Positions 1 through 8,575 of a DNA stretch of 64,000 bases are shown piece by piece. Made by a program: the position numbers and the translations under genes. The notes beneath the pieces were generated by a model, which searched no databases, was not told the DNA's origin, and worked only from the letters and a program-made list of their open reading frames with translations. Source of the stretch: Pigmentiphaga litoralis. Lineage in GTDB: Bacteria > Pseudomonadota > Gammaproteobacteria > Burkholderiales > Burkholderiaceae_B. The stretch is taken from NCBI RefSeq assembly GCF_014651835.1, contig NZ_BMXQ01000001.1:558001-622000 (forward strand), given 5' to 3'. The number at the start of each line of letters is the position of its first letter. Position 1 is the first letter of the stretch.

Positions 1-224
1 ACGCAGTCAACGACCCAACGGAAGTCGGTCTCGTGGTCTAGCCGGTCACCTAAATCCTGCAGGCTCGTGCGCCCTTTAAGAATATCGGCTCCGCCCTCAA
101 ACTCGATTAAATAGCTCCTGGTGCTTAATCGGCAAAAGCCGAACTCAGTTGACAGCACTTGCGCCACGGCCGTCTTGCCTGATGCAATGGCGCCACTAAG
201 TATCAACATTCGCTGAAGCGGCAT
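1..224 (-). CDS. P-loop nucleotide-binding protein, N-terminal part (runs off window)
   Basis: Reading leftward from an ATG at 224, the frame stays open for 74 codons to the window edge, so only the N-terminus is visible. Residues 11-18 read GAIASGKT, a Walker A loop preceded by a hydrophobic strand (MLIL), as in small NTP-dependent kinases and AAA-type proteins. A strong GGGAGG ribosome site lies just upstream of the ATG. Third-position GC is lower than in the genes further right, which fits acquired DNA. The substrate cannot be told from this fragment; a nucleoside or small-molecule kinase is possible. Confidence 0.72.
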   Translation of the reverse strand, partial: MPLQRMLILSGAIASGKTAVAQVLSTEFGFCRLSTRSYLIEFEGGADILKGRTSLQDLGDRLDHETDFRWVVDC

Positions 225-469
225 TCCAGTCCTCCCACAAGGATTAATCCTTTTTGTGAGATTAGCAGATTAACGTTCGGCACTTATGTTTATTATTGTT
301 GATTGGCTCGAACCAGTTTCGCTTCGATTGGGAGTGGTTGTAGACTTAACGCAGAACGGTCTCTTAGCTGCAATGCGGGTCAGGGTACACAACCTGAAGG
401 TTGAGCAAGTTCTGGGGCCGAGGATGCATGAACTGTTCGCTGCGTTAACTTACCTATGGCGGCCTGTTC
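225..469. other. AT-richer spacer without a convincing gene
   Basis: This spacer separates the P-loop gene from the monooxygenase relic. It is less GC-rich than the rest of the window. A short open frame at 286-480 on the plus strand shows no recognisable motif and no ribosome site, and I do not count it as a gene. Promoter elements for the P-loop gene probably lie here, but none is clear. Confidence 0.4.
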
Positions 470-1220
470 AGCTCTCCTAAAAATGACGTCCGCGTGGCCA
501 TCGATTGCCGATCGCTGCTTAAGCCGCGACCTAAGCTACGCCCTCCTGGAGCTGTCCCGGCGGCGCGGGACGGCTATTGGTTATTCAACGTCGCACGCGG
601 CGACGGGTATGTTTCGGATTTGCCTTCCGCGCTCTGGCGTAGTCGTCAATAGTGCGCTCAGGCGTCTCCCTCTGATCGCCGCATCCAACGCTTTACACAT
701 TACAAACGCATCGAACAATCTAGCCTTCAGCCTGAGCGCTAGTTGGATCGTAATGTGCGCGGTATCCGCCGCAAGCAGCGGCCGGTTTAAGTTGAGCGAC
801 TCCTCCCGCGGGTGCAGTCGACATGCTGAAGCCTGCAACATCGGATACTTGCCGTCTAGCCCGGCAGTGTCTTCGCAACATCGCCAGCAACCAAGCACCG
901 ATCCGTACAGCATCCAATTCCGTTGCCTCGCGGTATGGCACGCGCCACCTCTTTCCGGTGCACGTCTTCACGATAATGGCGCCGTAGGTCTGCTCCGTCA
1001 TGAAGGTAGCGTCAACCGTATGGGATCCAGCTCAGCCTTGATGTTGGTTGCAGCCATCTTCTTGGGTCACCGCAAGCCATCGAATGACAGACCGAATACG
1101 TTGCGGACAACCCTGTACACCACCTGCGGCGACCCGCCAGCCGGCGGTCAACGCCTCTCTGCAGTTAGGGTCGGATACTGGGTTGGAACGTCGTCGCCGT
1201 CGCGGCGAGCGGCCGTATCG
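470..1220 (-). pseudogene. Decayed FAD-dependent aromatic monooxygenase relic
   Basis: Three minus-strand frames in turn match the intact monooxygenase at 8576-9793. Recognisable pieces include VRNVFGLSFDGL, KKMAATNIKAELD, EQTYGAIIVKTCTGKRWRV, AGLDGKYPMLQ, LLAADTAHIT, LFDAFVMCKAL, DDYARARKAN and PSPRATLNNQ. Together they correspond to about residues 160-390 of the intact 405-residue protein. Several stops and at least three frameshifts interrupt them, and the N-terminal FAD-binding GxGxxG part is absent. The pocket motif GDAAH has become ADTAH. This is a truncated, non-functional paralogue rather than a sequencing slip, because substitutions and indels are spread along its whole length. Confidence 0.85.
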
Positions 1221-1314
1221 CCGTCGTAGCGACTGTCGATGGCCAGGGTAGAGCTTTGCAACTGTGCCGGTGGTATGGCCGGTCGTCAGGCGAAGCGTGC
1301 CTCGTTGTCAAGGC

Positions 1315-1733
1315 TTATAGGACTGTCTCCATAGGACATGAAGGGTCGCGCCGGCGATCGACCTTGGGGAGTAGGACCAGGCACGTTGTCAAAAGCAGGG
1401 CGCCGTTGAAGAGGTGAAGCGACGGCGGCAGCGGTAGCGCGGAGGCTGCCAGCGCGATCTGGGCGAAGTAGAGGAGGGATGTCCGGCTCGCCCACCCGCT
1501 CAAGCCTCTTAGCCGGGAAACGACAAGCGTCCGGCAAGAAGGGCAATTACTGAAAGAGGTAGCGTGCCGCCAAGCGCCGCATGTAGACCCCACAGGTCGC
1601 GGTCGTGAAACAGCGCGAGTCCGCCGCTCAGGAACTGGCTCAAGATGCCGCCGGCCAGGATTCTGGGCGAGACCGTGAACCAGCGCGGCGTGCTGAAGCC
1701 CGTATCGACGGACGTGTCATAGATCTTTTCCAT
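1315..1733 (-). pseudogene. Frameshifted small multi-helix membrane protein (DUF6220-like)
   Basis: Two overlapping minus-strand frames together give one protein of about 130 residues. The first (ATG at 1733) carries SQFLSGGLALF and LHAALGGTLPLSVIALL. The second carries LLYFAQIALAAS and LHLFNGALLLTTCLVLLPK. The order of hydrophobic helices with an LHxALG-type motif in helix 2 and an LHxxNGALLL motif in helix 4 resembles the DUF6220 family of four-helix membrane proteins. The frame changes near 1510-1530. It follows the quinone-reductase relic with only a few bases between them, so both were probably one operon. Function unknown. Confidence 0.55.
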
Positions 1734-1736
1734 CGT

Positions 1737-2205
1737 TCACGCTGCGTCGGGGGCGGACGTGCTCGCGATCCAATGCTCGAGTCTGGCAGCGCAGTCGGTC
1801 GCGGCGATCTCAAGTGCTACGGGCTCCAGCTTGTTCGCTTCATACACGCCGAAGGGCATGGCGTAGCCCAGCCCGCAGCGATGCGCTGTCGCGCAGCGGC
1901 GCGACAAGTTCACTCATCGGAAACATGTTGCGCCCGCCAGCGCGATAAGAATCCAGCAAGTTGCCCGCAGTCGTCTTAATGATCAACGGCGTGCCTTCGA
2001 GCAAACGGGCCTCATCTTCATAGTTTATGTAGAACATGCGCGTGAGTATGGCGTCCTGCCATTCCTTCGGGAGCGGCGGCGTGGAGTACCACTGAATGGA
2101 GAACTACAGCACGATGCGATCGGCCGAGAGCAGGCGCTCGGCCTCGCGCCTACCGTCCTGGTTCGTCCCTCCAGCCGCAGCCGCAGCATGTACCCAAGCG
2201 AAATC
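1737..2205 (-). pseudogene. Relic of flavodoxin-fold NAD(P)H:quinone oxidoreductase (MdaB/KefF-like)
   Basis: The minus strand encodes DGRREAERLL, then WYSTPPLPKEWQDAIL, INYEDEARLLEGTPL, GGRNMFPMSELVAPL and, after a frameshift near 1865-1885, GYAMPFGVYEANKLEP. These match the C-terminal two thirds of flavodoxin-like NADPH:quinone oxidoreductases, whose WYSxPPLxKxW loop contacts flavin. A TAG at 2106-2104 replaces the usual glutamine after DRIVL. The N-terminal strand that starts such proteins is missing, and the sequence instead joins the 3' end of the LysR gene. Deletion, nonsense mutation and frameshift all indicate a dead gene. Confidence 0.78.
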
Positions 2206-3110
2206 GCCTCGCGCTTCTCAATCAAAAAGTCGATCAGTGCACGCACCTTTGATGGCATGTGTTCGCGAGAGGGCGTGTACAGGTAGAAGGCCGCGTGCTT
2301 ATACGTCCAATCGCGAAGCACTCGCACCAGGCGTCCTTCAGACAGGTGATCTTGGACCGAGAGGTCGACGATCTGCATGAACCCCAGCCCCTGTAGCGCT
2401 GCCCGCGTCATGCTCTGATCGTCGTTGGTCGTCAGTCCGCCCGTCACGGCCTGGGTGAAGTGCCGACCATGCCTGCCGGGTTCCGTGAAATCCCAGTCGT
2501 GAAGGGCGCCCGTGCCTGAAAACCGATAGTTGATGCAGCGGTGCTTGACCAGATCGCCGGGGACCTTGGGCACCCCGTTGGCTTTCAGATAGGCGGGCGA
2601 GGCCACCACGGCCATGGAAAGTTGCGGGCTGATGGGGACGGCGACGACGTGTTCTGCCAGGCCTTGCCCCAGGCGAACGCCTGCATCGGCGCCGTCCGCA
2701 ATGATGTTCGACAGCGAGTCCGCCATGATCAGCTCGAGTGTGACCTTGGGGTAACGATCATGGAATTCGGCCAGATGCGGTTCGATCAGGGCCCGTGCTG
2801 CCAGACGCGATGTGTTGATCCGGACCATGCCCGAAGGCGTATCGCGCGTGTCACCCAGGGTCTGGACTGCATGGTCGATGTTGGCGAGCGCGGGCCTGAG
2901 CGTGTCGAACAACTTCTGGCCTGCCTCTGTCAAGGACATGTGGCGGGTGGTGCGATAGAGCAGCCGCATGCCCAGTTGACGTTCCAGGGACTTGAGATTC
3001 TGTGACAGGGCTGCCCGCGACACCCCCATTTCGTCGGCAGCGCGCGTGAAGCTGCCATGGCGTGCCACGTGGGCGAACCACGCGAGTGAGGGGAGCAGAG
3101 AGGGATCCAT
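2025..3110 (-). CDS. LysR-type regulator with read-through chimeric C-terminus
   Basis: Residues 1-60 form the LysR winged helix-turn-helix (GSFTRAADEMGVSRAALSQ). Residues about 90-300 are the periplasmic-binding-like effector domain. The normal domain ends near VRALIDFLIEKREAI. The last 58 or so residues are arginine-, serine- and cysteine-rich and are an out-of-frame reading of the quinone-reductase relic, so the native stop has been lost by deletion. At 361 residues it is about 60 longer than usual relatives. It is divergent from the Gfo/Idh gene with a 160-base spacer and may control the 3271-7529 genes if still functional. Confidence 0.85.
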   Translation of the reverse strand: MDPSLLPSLAWFAHVARHGSFTRAADEMGVSRAALSQNLKSLERQLGMRLLYRTTRHMSLTEAGQKLFDTLRPALANIDHAVQTLGDTRDTPSGMVRINTSRLAARALIEPHLAEFHDRYPKVTLELIMADSLSNIIADGADAGVRLGQGLAEHVVAVPISPQLSMAVVASPAYLKANGVPKVPGDLVKHRCINYRFSGTGALHDWDFTEPGRHGRHFTQAVTGGLTTNDDQSMTRAALQGLGFMQIVDLSVQDHLSEGRLVRVLRDWTYKHAAFYLYTPSREHMPSKVRALIDFLIEKREAISLGYMLRLRLEGRTRTVGARPSACSRPIASCCSSPFSGTPRRRSRRNGRTPYSRACST

Positions 3111-3270
3111 GGCCGGATTGTAAACCGTGGCTTACCAGTCATGTTCGGACTGCCACCTTACAGATTTGCAATTCCAACCGCACTATTGGTGCTTCGTTGG
3201 AGGAACAGCCGGTGCGTGCGTTGGCGCGGTCCGACTCCTTCTCGACTTACATCCATCTGGAGCATTGAGC

Positions 3271-4377
3271 ATGTCGGTCAGGCAATTGCGCGTGGGCATT
3301 ATTGGCGCGGATACGAAATCAAGCTGGGCGGGCGCCTCCCATGTCCCCGCCATCCGGTCGCAATTCGGGCTGCTTCTTGCCGCGGTGGCGACCCGCCGGG
3401 AAACGAGCGCGAAGGCTGCAGCTGAGGCGTTCGGCGCGGATCGCTGGTATGCGGATCCCTATGCGCTGATCGGCGATGAGACCATCGACATTGTCACGAT
3501 CGCCGTGAAGGTGCCCGCGCACAAGGACCTTGTGCTTGCTGCGCTCCAGGCCGGCAAGGCCGTCTATTGCGAGTCCCCCCTGGGGGCGACCGTTGCCGAG
3601 ACCGAGCAGATGGCGGCCGCGGTCGGGTCGTTGCACACCGCCATTGGCTTGCAAGGCCGCCACAGCCCGGCTGTCCGCCGCGCGGCGGAACTGGTGGCGG
3701 ATGGAAAGCTCGGTCGCCTGTTGTCGGCGCGCGTGAATGCGACGACCTTCGGTTATGGGCCGCAATCGCCAAGCAGCTACGACTATTTCAACAAGGCGGC
3801 GTCGGGTGCGAGCTTCCTCACGATCACGACAGGACATGTCCTTGACGTCATTGAGGCCGTGCTCGGCAACATTGTCGAGGTGGACGCCCGCACCGAGCTG
3901 CTCTGGCCTGAGATCGACATTGTCGATACCGGCGCAACGTCGGTGCGAGACATTCCGGATCACGTGGACCTCATTGCCAAGACCGCCAGCGGTGCGCCTG
4001 TGTCCGTGCAGGTGCTGGCCAACGTGCCCGCAGAAGACGCGGACTTTACGTTGGAGGTCCGGGGTTCCAAGGGCTGGCTGAAGATCACCGGCAACCATCT
4101 TGCCGGCGTGCAGGTGGGTGACCTGACGCTGTCGGCAAGCGTCGCGTTCGACGCGCCCGACGTGCCGGTGGCGTCCGGTGTCGGGGTGTCCGACTTTTCG
4201 GCGTTCTGGGCCGGCGCCGCCATCAACGTTGGCGAGGTCTATGCCTCGTTGGCGCGCGACATCGTGTCGGGCACCTACGCCACGCCCGGCTTCGAGCACG
4301 CCGTCCACAACAGTCGCCTCGTTGCGGCGGTGGAGCGAGCGGCTCTGACCGGCGAGCGGCAGAGACATCTGGATTGA
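3271..4377 (+). CDS. Gfo/Idh/MocA-family (Gal80-like) NAD(P)-binding protein
   Basis: The 368-residue protein begins with VGIIGAD, a Rossmann loop. ATRRETSAKAAAEAFG is typical of the Gal80-like branch. The usual EKP catalytic motif reads CESPLG at residues 100-105, so the family lysine is replaced by serine; related proteins often have CEWPLG. It may therefore bind dinucleotide without classical oxidoreductase chemistry, or use another base. I chose the ATG at 3271, preceded by GGAG eight bases away; an upstream in-frame extension lacks a ribosome site. It is followed by an aldo-keto reductase gene and is divergent from a LysR regulator. Confidence 0.85.
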   Translation: MSVRQLRVGIIGADTKSSWAGASHVPAIRSQFGLLLAAVATRRETSAKAAAEAFGADRWYADPYALIGDETIDIVTIAVKVPAHKDLVLAALQAGKAVYCESPLGATVAETEQMAAAVGSLHTAIGLQGRHSPAVRRAAELVADGKLGRLLSARVNATTFGYGPQSPSSYDYFNKAASGASFLTITTGHVLDVIEAVLGNIVEVDARTELLWPEIDIVDTGATSVRDIPDHVDLIAKTASGAPVSVQVLANVPAEDADFTLEVRGSKGWLKITGNHLAGVQVGDLTLSASVAFDAPDVPVASGVGVSDFSAFWAGAAINVGEVYASLARDIVSGTYATPGFEHAVHNSRLVAAVERAALTGERQRHLD

Positions 4378-4489
4378 TCGAACGCGGCGCCGAGCGCATC
4401 GTGGCGCCGCGCCGACTTGCTGGAGGCCCTGGCGGTCCATCTGCCCGGGCGCACGACTCGACTTGAAAGCAAACCTGAGGAGATGCGCC

Positions 4490-5524
4490 ATGCGACTGCG
4501 CAAATTTGGAAACAGCGGCCTGTTCGTTTCAGAGTTGTCCTTCGGCGCCATGACGTTTGGTGGCACTGAAGGACTTTGGGGCCAGGTCGGCAGGCTGGGG
4601 CAGGGCGAAGCGGACGCCTTGATCAGCGCCGCGCTCGATGCGGGGATCAACCTTTTTGATACGGCCAACATCTACGCCGATGGGCGCAGCGAAGAAATAC
4701 TGGGTCGCTCGCTGAAGAACCTTGGCGTGACGCGTGATGACGTCGTCATCGCCACCAAGGTCTTCGGTGCGATGGGTCACGGTCCGAACCGGCAGGGGGC
4801 ATCGCGGCGGCACATCCTGGCCGAGTGCCGGGCCAGCATCAAGCGCCTGGGCGTGGACCATATTGACCTGTATCAGCTCCATGGCTTTGACCCGGCTACG
4901 CCGATCGAAGAGTCACTCGAAGCCTTCGACACCCTGGTGCGTGCGGGCGATGTCCGTTACATCGGGATGTCGAACTGGGCTGCCTGGCAGATCATGAAAG
5001 CGATCGGCATTGCCCATGCACGCAATCTTGCGCCGATCACGTCGCTCCAGGCGTACTACACCCTTGTCGGGCGCGATATCGAACGCGAGATCGTCCCACT
5101 GCTTGCCTCCGAACGCGTCGGCCTCATGGTGTGGAGCCCGCTCGCGGGCGGATATCTGACCGGCAAATACACCGGCGGCTGTAATGGCGCTGGTACGGGC
5201 AATGGCGAGCGCGGCAGGCAGACCGACCTGGACTTTCCGCCTATCGATCGCATCCGCGGCGAACCGCTGATCGGCGTGCTGCGGTCGGTCGCAGACAAGC
5301 ACGGGCGGCGTCCGGCGCAGGTTGCAATTGCCTGGTTGCTCAAGCAGTCCGTCGTGTCGACCGTGCTTATCGGCGCCCGGCGGGTCGAGCAGTTGAAGGA
5401 AAACGTCGTGGCGACCGAGATCGTCCTGGATGACACCGATATGTCGGCGCTGCACGCCGTCAGCCGGCTGCCCGTGGAATATCCCGGCTGGCTGTTGGAC
5501 CGTGCCAGCCACGTCCCGAGCTAG
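4490..5524 (+). CDS. Aldo/keto reductase (AKR superfamily)
   Basis: This is a 344-residue TIM-barrel NAD(P)H-dependent carbonyl reductase. The catalytic tetrad is visible as D57 and Y62 (FDTANIYADG), K90 (ATKVFG) and H131 (YQLHGFD). The C-terminal cofactor-binding stretch VLIGARRVEQLKEN is present. The start at 4490 follows GAGGAG with a seven-base gap. It lies between the Gal80-like gene and an exported-looking SDR on the same strand, suggesting joint action on a sugar or other hydroxylated compound. The natural substrate is unknown. Confidence 0.92.
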   Translation: MRLRKFGNSGLFVSELSFGAMTFGGTEGLWGQVGRLGQGEADALISAALDAGINLFDTANIYADGRSEEILGRSLKNLGVTRDDVVIATKVFGAMGHGPNRQGASRRHILAECRASIKRLGVDHIDLYQLHGFDPATPIEESLEAFDTLVRAGDVRYIGMSNWAAWQIMKAIGIAHARNLAPITSLQAYYTLVGRDIEREIVPLLASERVGLMVWSPLAGGYLTGKYTGGCNGAGTGNGERGRQTDLDFPPIDRIRGEPLIGVLRSVADKHGRRPAQVAIAWLLKQSVVSTVLIGARRVEQLKENVVATEIVLDDTDMSALHAVSRLPVEYPGWLLDRASHVPS

Positions 5525-5680
5525 AAGAGACCGAGGGCAACGCAAGGCTTCCCAGGAAGGGCCGTCACTGCCGCCGTCAACACCGCGGCGATCGCGGTGT
5601 TCCCCCCGACCCGCTGCTCGCGCTAGAGCGATTTCATCATCCATCCCGGCCAATCAGGCCCACCACTTCTGGAGCGCACG

Positions 5681-6586
5681 ATGCATCGCGACAACCTCGA
5701 CAACCAGGACAACCACGACAACGAACACGAGGCCGCCAGGCGCAGCGTCATGCTCGGCGCAGTGACGGCCGGCGTCGCCGCATGGGCAGGTCCGGCCTTC
5801 TCCGCAACAGCATCGTCGCCTCAATCCCGGGAGCGCGGCGTGCAGGCCGACGACCTGCGTGGAAAACGCGCCCTGGTCACCGGCGCCTCGCGTGGCATCG
5901 GCGCGGGCATCGCGCGGGCCCTCGCAGAGCGCGGCGCAGACGTCGCCATCACCTACCTGCGGTCAACGGACAAGGCGGCCGCAGTCGTCCGGGGCATCGA
6001 GCAGACGGGCAGGCGCGGCCTGGCGATCCAGGCCGACAGCGGCGATCCTGCAGCCGTGCGGCGCTCGGTCGCGGAAGCGGTGCAAGGACTCGGCGGCCTG
6101 GACATCCTGGTCAATAACGTAGGCATTTCGCGTTCCGGCCCCTTGGCCGAGATGGAACTGGCCGTCATCGACGATGTGCTGCACGTCAATGCCCGTGCTG
6201 CCGTACTGGCCGCGCAGGCAGCGATTCCGCACCTGCGCAGCGGCAGTCGCATCATCACCATCGGCTCTTGCCTGGGGGAGCGTGTGCCTTATCCAGGGTT
6301 GACGGTGTATTCGATGTCCAAGTCGGCCTTGCTTGCATTTAACCGGGGACTTGCCCGTGAACTGGGACCCCGAAACATCACCGTGAACCTGATCCAGCCC
6401 GGCCCGATCGACACCGATCAGAATCCCGCTGATGGGGAGTGGGCGGAACCGAATCGGCGCCTGACGGCACTGGGCCGCTATGGCGCTCCCAGCGACATCG
6501 CCGCTGCGGTGACATTCCTGGCAAGCCCTGCCGCGCAGTTCATGACCGGCTCCGTTGTCACAGTGGACGCGGGATTCAACGCCTGA
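5681..6586 (+). CDS. Short-chain dehydrogenase/reductase with Tat-like signal peptide
   Basis: Residues 67-74 (TGASRGIG) bind NAD(P). NNVG at 145-148, S196, Y210 and K214 supply the SDR active site. Unusually, about 55 residues precede the Rossmann core, with a polar Asp/Asn/His-rich start, a twin arginine at 20-21 (ARRSVMLG), a hydrophobic stretch and an Ala-rich cleavage-like site near residue 42. This resembles a Tat signal peptide, which can export proteins folded around a cofactor. GGAG lies six bases before the ATG, supporting this long start. The role is unknown, but a periplasmic dehydrogenase is plausible. Confidence 0.85.
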   Translation: MHRDNLDNQDNHDNEHEAARRSVMLGAVTAGVAAWAGPAFSATASSPQSRERGVQADDLRGKRALVTGASRGIGAGIARALAERGADVAITYLRSTDKAAAVVRGIEQTGRRGLAIQADSGDPAAVRRSVAEAVQGLGGLDILVNNVGISRSGPLAEMELAVIDDVLHVNARAAVLAAQAAIPHLRSGSRIITIGSCLGERVPYPGLTVYSMSKSALLAFNRGLARELGPRNITVNLIQPGPIDTDQNPADGEWAEPNRRLTALGRYGAPSDIAAAVTFLASPAAQFMTGSVVTVDAGFNA

Positions 6587-6658
6587 TCCTGTGGTCACAA
6601 CGAGCGTGTTGTTCCTTTGTGCAGCGGCTGCGTCTGACTTCAGCACCACGCCCAGGGC

Positions 6659-6675
6659 TATTCCTTGTTCGAATA
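6659..6675 (+). promoter_or_regulatory. 17 bp inverted-repeat motif upstream of the GST gene
   Basis: The sequence TATTCCTTGTTCGAATA has arms TATTC and GAATA around a short centre. A copy differing at only two of 17 positions lies at 8522-8538, upstream of the LysR gene that converges on this GST. Spacing and symmetry fit a LysR-type operator. The assignment to that regulator is inference. Confidence 0.5.
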
Positions 6676-6860
6676 ATTGTCATGTCCTGGCGGGCTCTTC
6701 TGTCGAAGAGACCCAAGGCATATCTTTCGTCTGGAATCCCGAGCAGTTGCTCGCCGTCCTCATCGAAAGGTACACACATGTTCAGACTTACCGGCAAGCC
6801 AGCCGTTTACACCGGCGCCCGCAGCAGCGCCACCCCGCCCAACCGCTTGCGGGTGCCACG

Positions 6861-7529
6861 ATGACCATCAACATTTATGGCGACCTGGGGTCGGGTAGTT
6901 TTCGCCGCGTCCGCGCCGCCGCCAAGATCATGGGCGTCGCTATCCAGCACAAGAATATCGATCTCTTCAAGGGGGAAAGCCACACGCCAGATTTCCTGAA
7001 GCTCAATCCTCATGGGTTGACACCGGTCCTGCAGGACGGCGACACCATCGTCTGGGAGGCGTCCGCGATCAACATATACCTTGCAGAAAAGGCCAGCTCG
7101 CCTTTGCTAGGCAGGAGCGCTAAGGAACGCTACGAAGTTTTGCAGTGGATGTTCTGGTCGGGCGAGCAGTGGCGGGTCTACGCAACGCTGTTGTTCAACG
7201 AGCGGGTAGGCGGCCGCGTAGGGGGGCAAGGCGAGGACGCGGCAATCGTCAACCTCCTGCTGAAAAACATTCGCGCAGCCGCTTCGGTACTTGATGGCCA
7301 CCTGGCACAGCGAAATTTCATCGTCGGCGATGGTCTGACCTTGGCGGACATCGATATCGCGGCGCCGTTTTCGCAGGTTGACCGGACCAAAGCGCCCTTT
7401 GATGAATTCCCGAACCTGTGGGCGTGGCAACAACGCCTGTTGGAAACGGTCCCGGCATGGGCGGAGACGAAGCGGGATCTGGACCATCGAATGGATTCGT
7501 TTCTGGAAAGCATTGGCATGACGTTCTGA
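6861..7529 (+). CDS. Glutathione S-transferase
   Basis: The 222-residue protein has an N-terminal thioredoxin-like domain (IYGDLGSGSFRRV) with a likely catalytic serine near residue 11-13. The cis-proline/glutathione-binding segment is GLTPVLQDGDTIVWEASAI. The C-terminal helical domain contains the GST capping motif DGLTLADIDIA. I start at the ATG at 6861, because an upstream extension to 6555 overlaps the SDR gene and is not GST-like. The spacer before it holds a 17 bp palindromic motif shared with the promoter region of the convergent LysR gene. Probable cytosolic detoxification or isomerisation enzyme. Confidence 0.9.
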   Translation: MTINIYGDLGSGSFRRVRAAAKIMGVAIQHKNIDLFKGESHTPDFLKLNPHGLTPVLQDGDTIVWEASAINIYLAEKASSPLLGRSAKERYEVLQWMFWSGEQWRVYATLLFNERVGGRVGGQGEDAAIVNLLLKNIRAAASVLDGHLAQRNFIVGDGLTLADIDIAAPFSQVDRTKAPFDEFPNLWAWQQRLLETVPAWAETKRDLDHRMDSFLESIGMTF

Positions 7530-7544
7530 CGCGGGCGAGCACCT

Positions 7545-8450
7545 TTAGCGGACGCCGTACGGCGTTGCCGCAAGTTGCTCCTCAACGAACGCGATGAAGG
7601 CCCGTGCCTTGGGGCTCGGGTAGCGCGCGCCGCCCGGCAGCACGGACCACAGGTCGAGGATTGGCAGGCTCCAGTCGGTCAGGACTTCAACGACCTGGCC
7701 GCGTTCAAGCTCGTCCTTGAAGATCCACTCGCTGGCTACCGCCACGCCGAGACCGGTCAGCACCGCAGCTCGAACCCCCTCCAACGCACTGATGCGCAGC
7801 CTGGGCCGAAGCACCACCTCGGTCGAAAGGCCGTCTTTGGTAAAGGTAATCTGATCGCCGCCCTCGCCACGAGATAGGACGATCGCAACATGCTCGATGA
7901 GATCGGTTGGGTCGCTGGGTGTTCCGTTTGTCTGCAGGTAGCCGGGGGTCGCGACAACGATGCGGCGACATTGGCCAATCTTGCGAGCCGTCAGATTGGA
8001 GCTGGCCAGCTTTCCCATTCGCAGGGCGACTTCAACGCCTTCTTCAATCAGACCGATGTTTCCATCGTCCAGGAGAAGGTCAAGGCAGAGGCCTGGGTGC
8101 TGCGCCATCAAGATCGGCAGCTTCGGGATGACGTGTTGCCGCATGAAGGTGATGGTGCCGCTCACACGCAGTTTGCCCGTCAGAGGCGCGTGTGCGCCTT
8201 GGACTGCTTGGACGGCAAGCTCCGCCTCGTCCAGCGTGCGCATCGCATGCTCGTAGAACTTTTGCCCGGCTTCGGTTGGGGTGAGACCCCGGGTCGAGCG
8301 AAGGAACAACTGCACATTCAGTTCCTGTTCAAGCTGCGCCACGGCCTTCGACACGGAGGGCTGGCTCCGGCTCAAGTCTTTGGCGGCTGCGCTGAACGAG
8401 CGCGTCTCGAACACGCGCACGAACGAACGCATGGTGCTTATGAGGTCCAT
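7545..8450 (-). CDS. LysR-type transcriptional regulator
   Basis: This 301-residue protein has the LysR HTH near residues 17-40 (SFSAAAKDLSRSQPSVSKAV). A LTPTEAGQKFYEHA linker helix and a complete effector domain follow. It ends 15 bases from the stop of the GST gene, in convergent orientation. Its upstream region contains TATTCGTTCTTCGAATA (8522-8538), nearly identical to a motif upstream of the GST gene, which suggests it regulates itself and the GST. The inducer is unknown. Confidence 0.92.
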   Translation of the reverse strand: MDLISTMRSFVRVFETRSFSAAAKDLSRSQPSVSKAVAQLEQELNVQLFLRSTRGLTPTEAGQKFYEHAMRTLDEAELAVQAVQGAHAPLTGKLRVSGTITFMRQHVIPKLPILMAQHPGLCLDLLLDDGNIGLIEEGVEVALRMGKLASSNLTARKIGQCRRIVVATPGYLQTNGTPSDPTDLIEHVAIVLSRGEGGDQITFTKDGLSTEVVLRPRLRISALEGVRAAVLTGLGVAVASEWIFKDELERGQVVEVLTDWSLPILDLWSVLPGGARYPSPKARAFIAFVEEQLAATPYGVR

Positions 8451-8521
8451 CGCGAGTCGACACCGGCATCAATGAAGGTGAAGGCCTGAGCATAGCCTTT
8501 GGGTGTCCCTTTGATGTCCTT

Positions 8522-8538
8522 TATTCGTTCTTCGAATA
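8522..8538 (-). promoter_or_regulatory. 17 bp palindrome upstream of LysR, copy of the GST-promoter motif
   Basis: TATTCG and CGAATA arms are separated by five bases. It is 15/17 identical to 6659-6675 with the same spacing. It lies about 70 bases before the LysR start at 8450, a typical autoregulatory position. Binding by this LysR protein is inferred. Confidence 0.5.
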
Positions 8539-8575
8539 GGTGTTATCGCTTCGCTGGGTCCCTTACGGCCGCCTG

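Noticed and set aside
286..480. Possible 64-codon gene
   Set aside because: No ribosome site, no motif, and it runs into the monooxygenase relic.
3319..4671. Minus-strand open frame of 450 codons opposite the Gfo/Idh gene
   Set aside because: It is antisense to a recognisable protein and has low-complexity Arg/Gly sequence with no domain.
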